Notes: generated from the sequence alone by a model not told the origin. Shown: positions 1 through 6,931, counted from the first letter of the stretch. The stretch is DNA of 10,411 nucleotides from an uncultured Collinsella sp. (GCA_959596495.1 CAUFXK010000066.1:1-10411), one strand, 5' to 3'. Made by a program: numbers and translations.

Positions 1-68
1 CCTATATATCGTCCCGCGCGCAGTTTCGCAGCGAAGCGAGAATGTTTGAGCACGGGATGATATATAGG
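1..68. repeat. Imperfect extragenic palindrome at window edge
   Basis: Arms at 1-16 and 53-68 are reverse complements apart from one position, which would form a G-U pair in RNA. The 36-base centre holds a second GC-rich self-complementary stretch around 25-40 (TTCGCAGCGAAGCG). It lies about 28 bases past the stop of the minus-strand glycosyltransferase gene, so it could act as its transcript end, but no clean T-run follows on the minus strand within view. The long arms and nested hairpin also fit an extragenic palindromic repeat family. The left arm touches the window edge, so its true length is unknown. Confidence 0.6.
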
Positions 69-96
69 CCCCCACAGGCAAGCGGACAGTCCGAAG

Positions 97-1398
97 CTAG
101 CGGATATGCGCGGGTTTTTCGCCCCAGTAGAAGCGGCAGAAGGCTCGTTTGCGCTTTTGGGGCTTGCCTGCAAGTTCCATGGTTGCGATGGCGATATCCT
201 CGGCTGCGCGTGGACGGCGCAGCACTTCGCCGTTAATGAGTAGTGCCTTGAGCGATTCGGGATGATCGTGCAGGTGGCGCAGGGTTACGATGAGCTCTCG
301 CGCCGTGGTGACATGCATGCTGGCGCCCATGCCGGTGAGCATGGTGGTGTTGGCCTTTTCCTGGCCATATGACTTGCCCAGCAGAATCATAGGCAGGTGT
401 GCGCACAGGCATTCGGTAACAGTGAGTCCGCCAGATTTGAGGATTGCCAGGTCACAGCCGTGCATAAGCGCTGCCATGTCATCGACGTAGTCAAGAACCG
501 TGACGTTCTCGAGTTTCATGGCATCGAAAAGCGTTTTGAGACGGGTGGCATATTCGGCATCCTTGCCCGGCAAAAAGACAAAGTGCATGTCCTCGAAGCT
601 GCGCAGGAAGGGGAGGGTGCGGTCCATCTCCGCGCGAAAGCGAACGTACGGTTGAGGCAAACTGGCGCCGGCCATCACCAGCACAACGAGCTTGTCTGTG
701 GGGAGATTGAACTTCTTGAGTTCTTCCTCGCGATTGTAGTCCGTATCAAACCCGGCGCGAATGGGGATGCCCGTAATGCGGATCTTTGCCTCGGGAACCT
801 TACGGGGTCGGAGTGTTTCGGCCATAAACTCGTTTGCCACGCAGAACAGGTCGGTGTCCTTATGGGGCCACCAACCCTCGACCTCGTAATCGGTCGGTAC
901 GCAAATGACGGGATAGTCGATGCCCATAATGACGCGCGCGCCGACGGCGACGTTGGCTGCCGTGATATGTGTGGCTACCACGGCAATGGGCCTGCGAGTT
1001 CGAACGTATTCGTTAAATGCGGGGAACATGATGCGCGACCATGCCGTGCCACCGCCCCAAAGCAGGTGTCCGGTAAGGGTATAACGCCAGGTCAAGTCAT
1101 AAATTGGGCGCGTGGCGCCGGTAAACGAGGCGGCCGTTTTGTTGCCGTCGAATTTTATGCGTCCAAAATCGAGGATATCCAGGACCTCAATCTCGACATC
1201 CTGTGGTATTCCCTTGGTGCCGCGGATGAGGTCGAATGCTTGTGCAATTGCGTTGGCTGCTGCTTTGTGTCCCGAACCGACCGATGCGTGAACAATGGTT
1301 ACTAAAGGTTTCTGTTCAGATGACAACACCAATTGTTCCGATTGGGGAGTGCTTTGCGCGGGCAGGGGAGCGTCGTCGCTCGTCTGCGTCTGATCCAT
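97..1398 (-). CDS. GT28/MGDG-synthase-like glycosyltransferase
   Basis: This 433-residue protein is a family 28 glycosyltransferase of the type that makes glycosyldiacylglycerols (plant MGDG synthase, Bacillus UgtP). Such enzymes transfer a sugar from a UDP-sugar to diacylglycerol at the inner face of the membrane. The N-terminal half has the family's glycine-rich lipid/acceptor loop, HASVGSGHKAAA at residues 37-48. The C-terminal half has the nucleotide-sugar signature KSGGLTVTEC (321-330) and GQEKANT (345-351). About 30 acidic, Gln/Ser-rich residues precede the fold, and a basic tail (KRKRAF, 415-420) could aid membrane contact. The ATG start follows AAGGGGAG. It is divergent from trxB with 117 bases between them. 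The exact sugar and acceptor cannot be told from sequence; a role in glycolipid or lipoteichoic-acid anchor synthesis is inference. Confidence 0.87.
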   Translation of the reverse strand: MDQTQTSDDAPLPAQSTPQSEQLVLSSEQKPLVTIVHASVGSGHKAAANAIAQAFDLIRGTKGIPQDVEIEVLDILDFGRIKFDGNKTAASFTGATRPIYDLTWRYTLTGHLLWGGGTAWSRIMFPAFNEYVRTRRPIAVVATHITAANVAVGARVIMGIDYPVICVPTDYEVEGWWPHKDTDLFCVANEFMAETLRPRKVPEAKIRITGIPIRAGFDTDYNREEELKKFNLPTDKLVVLVMAGASLPQPYVRFRAEMDRTLPFLRSFEDMHFVFLPGKDAEYATRLKTLFDAMKLENVTVLDYVDDMAALMHGCDLAILKSGGLTVTECLCAHLPMILLGKSYGQEKANTTMLTGMGASMHVTTARELIVTLRHLHDHPESLKALLINGEVLRRPRAAEDIAIATMELAGKPQKRKRAFCRFYWGEKPAHIR

Positions 1399-1515
1399 CG
1401 ATATCTCCCCTTCATCTTTGTTTCACAGAGAATCATTGTAGTGCATGAGTGTCACGTTCGCATAAATTTGGGTATGAGCGCAAAGAACGCCAATCTTTCG
1501 ACAGGAGGTCTTTTC
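1399..1515. promoter_or_regulatory. Divergent intergenic region with weak promoter candidates
   Basis: This gap must hold the promoters of the divergent glycosyltransferase and trxB genes. On the minus strand a TACAAT -10-like hexamer lies at 1435-1440, about 37 bases before the glycosyltransferase start, without a convincing -35. On the plus strand GTGTCA (1449-1454) and TATGAG (1473-1478) are spaced by 18 bases, each 4 of 6 to consensus. Both are weak matches. The trxB ribosome-binding site AGGAGGT at 1504-1510 is strong. Confidence 0.3.
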
Positions 1516-2454
1516 ATGACTACTCATCAGCCGATCGATGTTGCGATTATCGGCGGCGGGCCTGCGGGCTATGCTGCAGCCATTTACGCGGCGCGCGCCA
1601 ACCTAACGACGACCGTGATAGAGCAAGGCATGTCGGGAGGACAGATCGCCACAACCAATGAGGTCGAGAACTATCCGGGCATTCCGCTCTTGAGTGGCGC
1701 CGAACTCGGCGAGCGGTTTCAGCAACATGCAGAGGGCCTGGGAGCACAGGTTACATGGAGCATGGTTACGGGTATCGATTACGATGCGGATGCGGCGCTG
1801 TTTACGGTGCATCACGATATGGGCGATACGCTGGCCTCGAGTGTTATCGCTTGCATGGGTGCCACGCCGCGATCTGCTGGTTTTGTTGGCGAGGATACGT
1901 ATCGCGGTCGTGGCGTTTCGTATTGCGCGACGTGCGATGGCATGTTCTTTCGCGGCAAGCAGGTTTTTGTCATCGGTGGCGGTAATGCTGCCTGCGAGGA
2001 AGCCCTGTTCTTGTCAGAAATCGCCAGCAGCGTGAGCATCGTCTTGCGCCGCGATCAGTTCCGTGCTCCCGATGGCGTAGTTCAAAAGGTGCTCGCAAAA
2101 GATAATATTTCAGTTAGGTACCAAACTAGTATTGTGGAACTTTCGGGCGAGGCCATGCCCACGACTATCACCTTTAAGGACAACGCTACGGGTGGCACTT
2201 ATTCCGAGTCCTTTGATCCTGGTTCGTTTGGCATTTTTGTCTTTGCTGGCACGCAGCCTCATACCGAGCTTGTTGAGCATCTGGTAGATCTGGCGCCCGA
2301 CGGCGGTATTGTGACCGACGAATCGATGGCCACCCGCACGCCTGGCTTATTTGCCGCCGGCGATATCCGCTCCAAGCATTTACGTCAAGTTGTGACCGCC
2401 GTTTCGGACGGAGCCATAGCGGCTACCAGCGCATACGCTTTTCTACGCGGATAA
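1516..2454 (+). CDS. trxB: Thioredoxin reductase
   Basis: This 312-residue flavoprotein should pass electrons from NADPH through FAD and a redox-active disulfide to thioredoxin in the cytoplasm. Domains in order are: FAD-binding GGGPAG (13-18), the NEVENYPG segment (48-55), the NAD(P)H domain with GGGNAA (154-159), the active-site CATC (Cys137, Cys140), and a C-terminal FAD contact, GDIRSKHLRQVVTAVSDGA (282-300). Length and order match low-molecular-weight bacterial TrxB. The NADPH-contact motif reads LRRDQFRA (177-184), with Leu where E. coli TrxB has His; the two arginines that contact the 2'-phosphate are kept. An in-frame ATG at 1473 exists upstream, but the start at 1516 is chosen because a near-perfect AGGAGGT lies 5 bases before it and the protein begins at the usual family position. 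No thioredoxin gene is adjacent; a hairpin follows the stop. Confidence 0.96.
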   Translation: MTTHQPIDVAIIGGGPAGYAAAIYAARANLTTTVIEQGMSGGQIATTNEVENYPGIPLLSGAELGERFQQHAEGLGAQVTWSMVTGIDYDADAALFTVHHDMGDTLASSVIACMGATPRSAGFVGEDTYRGRGVSYCATCDGMFFRGKQVFVIGGGNAACEEALFLSEIASSVSIVLRRDQFRAPDGVVQKVLAKDNISVRYQTSIVELSGEAMPTTITFKDNATGGTYSESFDPGSFGIFVFAGTQPHTELVEHLVDLAPDGGIVTDESMATRTPGLFAAGDIRSKHLRQVVTAVSDGAIAATSAYAFLRG

Positions 2455-2494
2455 GTACGATAATATATCTTATGTAAGGTTGCTATCTTTAAAC

Positions 2495-2537
2495 AAAGTG
2501 GTTGGACGGTGCGTCAATGTGCTGTCCAACCACTTTT
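2495..2537 (+). terminator. Hairpin terminator after trxB
   Basis: A perfect 13-bp stem (arms 2495-2507 and 2524-2536) with a 16-base loop begins 40 bases after the trxB stop. The right arm ends in TTTT followed by ACTTAG, so the U-tract is short, but the stem is strong and no gene spans it. It separates trxB from the DUF1836 gene, which has its own promoter region and ribosome-binding site. Confidence 0.75.
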
Positions 2538-2563
2538 ACTTAGCGGCAATGTGGTATGCAAAA

Positions 2564-2584
2564 CTAGATTATCTAGAATACAAT
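2564..2584 (+). promoter_or_regulatory. Operator-like palindrome with -10 upstream of DUF1836 gene
   Basis: A perfect inverted repeat CTAGAT-T-ATCTAG (2564-2576) is followed at once by a TACAAT -10-like hexamer (2579-2584), about 25 bases before the DUF1836 start codon. The palindrome sits where the promoter spacer should be. The best -35 candidate (TATGCA, 2555-2560) is poor, as in promoters that depend on an activator. Regulators with MerR-like fold often bind in the spacer, and the next gene encodes a MerR-like DUF1836 protein, so autoregulation is possible. The palindrome is seen directly; its function is inference. Confidence 0.4.
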
Positions 2585-2608
2585 ATAGTAAACGAACGGA
2601 GGCCTCTG

Positions 2609-3220
2609 ATGAACCACGTCAAACATGTTATCCCGATGTCCGATACATCGGTCGGCATTAAGCCGGAGGATATTCAGCCGACGGTGCTGCCGGATGCATT
2701 TATTCAGTCCGATACGGTGCGTAAACTCAACGCGTTGAGCCTGCCGCGCTATGACCAGCTGCCTAACGTATCGCTCTATCGTGATCAGGTTATCGAATAT
2801 GTTGCGCAGTGGATGGAGCCGCTTTCGATTTGTGTGGAGCAGCCCGTCATTACGCCATCGATGATCAATAACTACGTAAAGGTCGGCCTCGTTCCCGCTC
2901 CGGTTAAAAAGCAATATGGTCGCGAGCAGATTGCGCGTCTCATCTCCATTTGTATCTTTAAGCAGGTGCTGCCCATCGCAGCGGTTCAGGCACTCTTTAA
3001 CATTCAGCGCCTGAGCTATGATGCACCGACCGCCTTTGATTATGTGATTGATCAGCTCGAGGCATCGATTCGCGCGGCTTTTTCCATTGAGCAGGTTCCT
3101 GTACCCGATACGGCTCATCAGGTCACACGCGAGTCGCTGCTCGTACGCAGCGCGGTATCGTCTTTTGTATCGAAGGCGTATCTAATGAGCTACCTAAAGT
3201 TCAACGGGTTTAATAGCTAG
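2609..3220 (+). CDS. DUF1836 family MerR-like protein
   Basis: This 203-residue protein carries a DUF1836 domain over roughly residues 45-165: LPRYDQLPNVSLYRDQ (45-60), then a helix-turn-helix-like stretch from TPSMINNYVKVGLVP (82-96) through YGREQIARLISICIFKQVL (103-121), the pattern of MerR-type winged helices (choose tip, wing, then helix). DUF1836 proteins are presumed transcriptional regulators of unknown targets, common in Firmicutes and Coriobacteriia. The C-terminal ~40 residues are helical and could mediate dimerisation. There are no membrane segments. An upstream in-frame ATG at 2480 would place the trxB terminator inside the gene; ATG 2609 is preferred because GGAGG (2598-2602) lies 6 bases before it. 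The gene stands alone between two terminators. Ligand and DNA targets are unknown. Confidence 0.88.
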   Translation: MNHVKHVIPMSDTSVGIKPEDIQPTVLPDAFIQSDTVRKLNALSLPRYDQLPNVSLYRDQVIEYVAQWMEPLSICVEQPVITPSMINNYVKVGLVPAPVKKQYGREQIARLISICIFKQVLPIAAVQALFNIQRLSYDAPTAFDYVIDQLEASIRAAFSIEQVPVPDTAHQVTRESLLVRSAVSSFVSKAYLMSYLKFNGFNS

Positions 3221-3232
3221 CCGACGTACAAG

Positions 3233-3280
3233 ACGGGCGGGACAAAGAGTCATCAGACACTTTGTCCCGCCCGTGTTTTT
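3233..3280 (+). terminator. Strong Rho-independent terminator between convergent genes
   Basis: Perfect 15-bp stem, ACGGGCGGGACAAAG at 3233-3247 with its complement at 3260-3274, a 12-base loop, then GTTTTTGTTT on the plus strand. It starts 12 bases after the DUF1836 stop and is a textbook terminator for that gene. It also lies just past the end of the convergent degV gene; on the minus strand the stem is not followed by a good T-run, so it may work less well that way. Confidence 0.92.
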
Positions 3281-3293
3281 GTTTAGTTGGATT

Positions 3294-4160
3294 TTATCGG
3301 CCCGAAGCAACGACCATGCCGTAGCCGATAATGAGCCCGTGCATCTCGGCATAGTATGAATCCAGTCCGTTGCAGGGCATGATGATGGTCTTGGACCCGG
3401 GCCAATGCTCCACAATGCGGCTGGCAAGTGCCTGGGCGCCCGCCTCATTTTCGACATGGTCGATTACGACCTCGCCGCCAGTAAAGCCTTCGGCCTCCAT
3501 GGTGTCGACAATCTTGGTGAGCATCTTCTTTTCGCCGCGGGTGTGACCAACGAGTTCAATTTTGCCCGCTTCGCTCGCCGTGCCCAAAATGCGGATATTG
3601 AGCTTGTTAGCAATAACGCCGGCCGCCTTAGGGATACGTCCGGCCTTCGCAAGGTTTTCGTAATTGCACAAACTAAAGAGGATCTTGCTGTTCTGCTCCA
3701 AGCTATCGAAATAGGCGCAGGCGTCCTCAAAGGAGGCATCTGGGTTGCTTGCAAGATAGCGGTCGAACAGCAGGAAGATCAAATCCATTTTGCCACCTGC
3801 GGCTCGCGAGTTAACCAAATGAATCTGACGGTCCGGCTCCTCGGCAAGCACCATGTCACGTGCGGTGGCCGCGGCATTGTAGCTTCCCGAGACTCCCTCG
3901 GAGATGGGCATGCAAATCGTCTTGTCGGCAAGCCTAAAGAGTTCGGTCCACTCGCCTACGCTCGGACAGGCGCTCGAAGAAGCGCTCGACTCCGCCTGCA
4001 CGGCGCAATTGAGTTCGTGAACATCGAGCGTGAGGTCATCGACGAACTCGCGCTCCCCCACTCGAATTTTGAGGGGTGCAAATGCAAAGGTGGTATGGGG
4101 CGCGGTCGGTTGCCAATCGCGGAGGTTGCAGCTCGAATCGGAGATAAGTGCCCAGCTCAT
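3294..4160 (-). CDS. DegV family fatty-acid-binding protein
   Basis: This 288-residue protein matches the DegV family, whose members bind a fatty acid between two domains; characterised members (FakB) present fatty acid to the FakA kinase for phospholipid synthesis. Visible landmarks are an N-terminal ISDSSCNL (6-13), a SACPS motif (63-67) at the site of the usual TSQPS loop, ISEGVSGSYNAA (86-97) matching the SxGLSGTY loop that holds the carboxylate, LVNSRAAGGKMD (115-126), and a C-terminal GLIIGYG (about 275-281) in place of the usual GPHxGPG segment. These departures from the typical FakB motifs make the precise ligand uncertain. Length is normal for the family. The ATG follows AGAAAGGA; a TATAAT box lies 30 bases upstream. 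No FakA-like kinase is in the window. Confidence 0.88.
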   Translation of the reverse strand: MSWALISDSSCNLRDWQPTAPHTTFAFAPLKIRVGEREFVDDLTLDVHELNCAVQAESSASSSACPSVGEWTELFRLADKTICMPISEGVSGSYNAAATARDMVLAEEPDRQIHLVNSRAAGGKMDLIFLLFDRYLASNPDASFEDACAYFDSLEQNSKILFSLCNYENLAKAGRIPKAAGVIANKLNIRILGTASEAGKIELVGHTRGEKKMLTKIVDTMEAEGFTGGEVVIDHVENEAGAQALASRIVEHWPGSKTIIMPCNGLDSYYAEMHGLIIGYGMVVASGR

Positions 4161-4189
4161 AGAGGGTCCTTTCTAGATGTTTCTCATTT

Positions 4190-4217
4190 ATTATAGCCAT
4201 CTTGCTTACCTTTGAAA
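4190..4217 (-). promoter_or_regulatory. Promoter of the degV gene
   Basis: On the minus strand a perfect TATAAT (4190-4195) lies 30 bases before the degV ATG, with TTTCAA (4212-4217) 16 bases upstream as a weak -35. Transcription would begin near 4183 and give a short leader that includes the ribosome-binding site at about 4167-4174. The perfect -10 is seen; its pairing with that -35 is inference. Confidence 0.55.
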
Positions 4218-4271
4218 CGTGCATCTAGTATTGAAAACTAGCTCATTGGGGTCATGTATGGAGCACGGTCA

Positions 4272-4311
4272 CAAATAAATGAACCTCGCAGCCCAAAGGC
4301 CACGAGGTTCA
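4272..4311 (-). terminator. Terminator after the NlpC/P60 gene
   Basis: Arms TGAACCTCG (4280-4288) and CGAGGTTCA (4303-4311) form a perfect 9-bp stem. A further GCC/GGC pairing inside (4291-4293 with 4298-4300) closes a CAAA loop. On the minus strand the stem is followed by TTTATTTG, as expected for an intrinsic terminator. It begins 25 bases after the stop of the NlpC/P60 gene and so ends the five-gene operon. Confidence 0.85.
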
Positions 4312-4335
4312 CATTCGTTTGCTATACAGAGTGAC

Positions 4336-5442
4336 TTAGTAGCGCACGAAAATGTAGTTGTTGTTCATGCCGGCTGCGACGGAGCTGATGATGACGCCCG
4401 TCTTGTAGTCGGAAGCATGGATCATCTGACCATTACCGATATAGATGCCAGTATGGCAGGAGTTAACCACGACATCGCCCGGTTGCGGGTCGGACACGCG
4501 GGTCCAACCCATGAAGGTGCCGGTGTTGCCCAGACGGCAGTAGCGGCCCGTGAGACAGTAGCTTACAAAACCGGAGCAGTCAAAGCTGTCCGGCCCAATG
4601 CCGCCCCAGGAATAAGCGCAACCCAGCTTGCTGTAGGCACGCGAAACAACGGAGCCGCCGTCAACAGACTGGTTCGGTGCGGAAGGCGTCGGAGCCGGAG
4701 CCGGGGCCGGGGCGGGCTGCGGCGTAGGGGCCGGAGCGGGCGTAGGAGTGGGCGCGGGCGTATTGCCGCCATCGTTGGTGTTCTCAGTCGTACCGGCGGT
4801 GTCGTTGCTCACCGTAGCCTTCTCGGCGGTGCTGGCGTTAATGCCGGCCTGAAGTGCTGCGTTGGCTTCAGCCTCGGCGGCAAGCTCGGCCTGCAGCTGG
4901 GAGTCCAGGGAGCTCACGACACTCTGGGCCTCAGCCTGCTGGGCGTTGAGCTCGTCGACCTTCTTCTGCGTCGCGGCGACGTTCTTCTCCTGCTCGGCCT
5001 GCTTATCAGTGAGCTGCTGCTTAAGGTCCTTGACATCCTGAATGGTCTGGGCCTGCTTGTCGGAAACCTTGCCGTAATAGAACAGACGGTTGAGCATGTC
5101 GCCCAGATCGTCGACGCCCGTCAGAACCTGAAGGAGACTCAGACCGCCGGTCTTGTACTCACCGGCAACGTAGCTCGAAAGCTTTGCCTGGCCCTCGGCA
5201 ATCTCTTGCTGCTTTTGCGTGATCTCGCCTGCAGTCTGATCAAGCTCCTGCGTCTGTGCGGAGAGTTCTTCATGAATTTGCTGGGTCTGCGTGCCGATCT
5301 GCTCGAGTTTGGTACGAGCGGCGGCAAGGTCGGATGCGGTATCGGCATAGGCCGGAGCCGCGAGGCCCAGGCCCAAAACACAAGCGAGGGTTGCCGTAGC
5401 AGCGCAGCGTGCCATGTTTTTGTGCGTATTTGCTGTGCGCAT
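4336..5442 (-). CDS. Secreted NlpC/P60 peptidoglycan hydrolase, CwlO/RipC-like
   Basis: This 368-residue exported protein should cut peptide stems of peptidoglycan. A signal peptide is visible: basic start, hydrophobic core (about 14-28), then cleavage after AYA at residue 33. Residues 35-195 are heptad-rich coiled coil with a central break, AGEYKTGGLSLLQVLTGVDD (93-112) then LGDMLNRLFY, resembling the CwlO/PcsB/RipC coiled-coil domain that docks with FtsEX. A Pro/Ala/Thr linker (229-256) leads to an NlpC/P60 domain with catalytic Cys289 (in DCSGF), His330 (in HTGIYIG) and a third polar residue, probably His342. The catalytic domain holds five cysteines (275, 289, 296, 302, 329), which is unusual for a secreted hydrolase. 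The ATG follows AAAGGAAG. It is last in the operon, 32 bases after apt. FtsEX dependence is inferred from the coiled coil. Confidence 0.9.
   Translation of the reverse strand: MRTANTHKNMARCAATATLACVLGLGLAAPAYADTASDLAAARTKLEQIGTQTQQIHEELSAQTQELDQTAGEITQKQQEIAEGQAKLSSYVAGEYKTGGLSLLQVLTGVDDLGDMLNRLFYYGKVSDKQAQTIQDVKDLKQQLTDKQAEQEKNVAATQKKVDELNAQQAEAQSVVSSLDSQLQAELAAEAEANAALQAGINASTAEKATVSNDTAGTTENTNDGGNTPAPTPTPAPAPTPQPAPAPAPAPTPSAPNQSVDGGSVVSRAYSKLGCAYSWGGIGPDSFDCSGFVSYCLTGRYCRLGNTGTFMGWTRVSDPQPGDVVVNSCHTGIYIGNGQMIHASDYKTGVIISSVAAGMNNNYIFVRY
4672..4761 (-). repeat. Pro-Ala-Thr repeat linker coding region
   Basis: Inside the NlpC/P60 gene, short degenerate repeats of GCx-CCx codons encode a PAPAPTP-type linker (about residues 228-257) between the coiled coil and the catalytic domain. 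Such linkers span the wall in many actinobacterial hydrolases. The low-complexity DNA is prone to length change by slippage, so repeat number may vary between strains. Confidence 0.75.
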
Positions 5443-5474
5443 GGAGCTTCCTTTCCGGTATCTAAGGGTAGCGG

Positions 5475-6005
5475 CTAGTCCACCGTTACCAGGCTAAAGA
5501 GCTCGACGTCCTCGTTGGAAGGCGTGAGCTTCTTCCGCGGGTTAAGAAACGCAAGCTCGAGGATACAACCGTAACCCACAAGCTTTGCGCCCATATCTCG
5601 CACCAGTTTACCTGTTGCCTCGACGGTTCCGCCCGTCGCGACCAAGTCGTCCAGAATCAACACGGTATCTTTAGAGGTAATGGCATCGGCGTGGATCTCG
5701 ATAGAGTCGGTGCCATATTCGAGCTCGTAGCTCTCGCTCACCGTCTTGCGAGGCAGCTTGCCCGGCTTGCGTGCGGGCACAAAGCCAGCGCCCAGGGCGA
5801 CGGCCACGGGCACGCCGACCATAAAGCCGCGAGCCTCGGGACCCACGACCTTGGTGATGCCCATGCCGGCAAAATGCTCGGCCAGGGCATCTACCATGGC
5901 CTTTAGCGCTTCGGGATTACCAAAGAGCGGCGTGATGTCCTTAAAGACAACTCCGGGCTCGGGATAGTCGGGGATGTCGACGATATGAGATTCGAAGTCG
6001 TACAT
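5475..6005 (-). CDS. apt: Adenine phosphoribosyltransferase
   Basis: This 176-residue cytoplasmic enzyme makes AMP from adenine and PRPP (purine salvage). It has the N-terminal DIPDYPEPGVVFKDITPLF pattern of APRTs (about 10-28), GPEARGFMVG (55-64), a KPGKLPRKT loop (80-88), and the PRPP-binding motif VLILDDLVATGGT (115-127). Length matches bacterial Apt. The ATG at 6005 is preceded by AAAGG. It lies 38 bases after ftsR and 32 before the hydrolase gene, so it is almost surely cotranscribed. In many bacteria apt sits beside relA; here it instead lies inside a division-linked operon. Product AMP can feed nucleotide pools, but the reason for this placement is not evident from sequence. Confidence 0.96.
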   Translation of the reverse strand: MYDFESHIVDIPDYPEPGVVFKDITPLFGNPEALKAMVDALAEHFAGMGITKVVGPEARGFMVGVPVAVALGAGFVPARKPGKLPRKTVSESYELEYGTDSIEIHADAITSKDTVLILDDLVATGGTVEATGKLVRDMGAKLVGYGCILELAFLNPRKKLTPSNEDVELFSLVTVD

Positions 6006-6043
6006 GGCATGACCTTTCAGGGGAGGCTGGTTTGCGGCAGCGT

Positions 6044-6928
6044 CTATTTGGCCGCGCTGGCGGTGCCGGCGCGTGAGGGGGCGACAACCTTGAGCGGCTG
6101 CACGAGGGATTCCTCACGCACGGGGACCGCGGAGGTAGATGTCTCTTCGCTTTTGGCCTTGGTTGACTCGGAGCGTGCGATCTCCTCGTCGAGGGCATCG
6201 ATATCGGCATCCTCCACCACGGCGTTGAGCGACTCGAATACACGGTTCTTGAGCAGAGCGGTATGGACGCCCTCGGTGAGGTCATGCAGCTTCTTAAACG
6301 CACGCTCGAGCTTGGCATCGCGCTCGTCATCGGAGGTATCCATGCCGAGCATGCTCACGAGAACCTGCTCAAACATCGAGGACTCGCGGTTTGCGGACGA
6401 TACGTACTGGCGCAGGTTGCGCGGCTCGATATGGAAGCGCGAAAGCTCGGAGCAATAGCGGATGATTGGGAAATCGCGGCCATCGACAAGCTCGCGATTC
6501 TGCGGGCTTTTGATGATGCGAATGAGGTCGTTTTCGGCCAGGGAGCGGATAAACGAGATCTCGACTCCGAGCATATCGGGGATGGTCTCGATGGGATGCA
6601 GTTTTTGCTTAGTCTCCTTGGGTTCCGTCTTGAGCGGAACATCGGACAACAGGCCCACCTCGTAGGCGAGCGTAGACAGGTCCGTGGCGTTTTCCAGGCG
6701 CTGCTTGATCACGTTGAGCGGCATGTAGCGAGTCTTCTGGAGGTGCAGAATGACCTCCAGGCGGTCAACGTCCTCCTTGGAGTACTGACGATAGCCCTTA
6801 GGCGTGCGATGAGGGGTGATGAGCCCCTCATCTTCGAGAAATCTAATTTTTGAGTTCGAAAGATCGGGGTATGCGCCTCGAAGTAGATTGACGACCTGGC
6901 CGATACTCAGATAATTGCGTTCGGCCAT
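6044..6928 (-). CDS. ftsR: FtsR-type MerR transcriptional regulator
   Basis: This 294-residue DNA-binding protein has a MerR winged helix at the N-terminus: YLSIGQVVNLL (6-16), SKIRFLEDEGLITPHRTPKG (26-45), YRQYSKEDVDRLEVILHLQ (46-64), and YMPLNVIKQRLE (68-79). This pattern matches actinobacterial FtsR (C. glutamicum FtsR, M. tuberculosis Rv1828), which activates division genes such as ftsZ. A second domain (about 112-180, including GVEISFIRSLAENDLI) follows as in the family. The last ~45 residues (about 250-294) are Ser/Glu/Thr/Ala-rich and look disordered. The ATG is only 3 bases past the stop of the garA-like gene, with GGTGAG as ribosome-binding site, so translational coupling is likely. 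The garA-ftsR pairing strongly supports the call. Regulation of ftsZ in this organism is inferred from the family. Confidence 0.9.
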   Translation of the reverse strand: MAERNYLSIGQVVNLLRGAYPDLSNSKIRFLEDEGLITPHRTPKGYRQYSKEDVDRLEVILHLQKTRYMPLNVIKQRLENATDLSTLAYEVGLLSDVPLKTEPKETKQKLHPIETIPDMLGVEISFIRSLAENDLIRIIKSPQNRELVDGRDFPIIRYCSELSRFHIEPRNLRQYVSSANRESSMFEQVLVSMLGMDTSDDERDAKLERAFKKLHDLTEGVHTALLKNRVFESLNAVVEDADIDALDEEIARSESTKAKSEETSTSAVPVREESLVQPLKVVAPSRAGTASAAK

Positions 6929-6931
6929 GCC

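Noticed and set aside
397..1305. Plus-strand open frame of about 300 codons opposite the glycosyltransferase
   Set aside because: It is antisense to a gene with clear GT28 motifs, has no family resemblance and no ribosome-binding site.
3405..4196. Plus-strand open frame opposite degV
   Set aside because: Antisense to a gene with DegV motifs and its own promoter; the translation shows no recognisable domain.
4224..4240. CTAGT/ACTAG short inverted repeat upstream of degV
   Set aside because: Only 5 bp of stem with a 7-base loop; likely chance in AT-rich DNA.
5379..5384. Possible lipobox (TLAC, residues 18-21) in the NlpC/P60 signal peptide
   Set aside because: The -3 position is Thr, the hydrophobic core continues past the Cys, and a better signal-peptidase I site (AYA) follows at residue 33.
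4279..5478. Plus-strand open frame of about 400 codons opposite the NlpC/P60 gene
   Set aside because: The Gly/Arg and Leu-rich translation is the mirror of a Pro/Ala linker and coiled coil; it also runs through the operon terminator.
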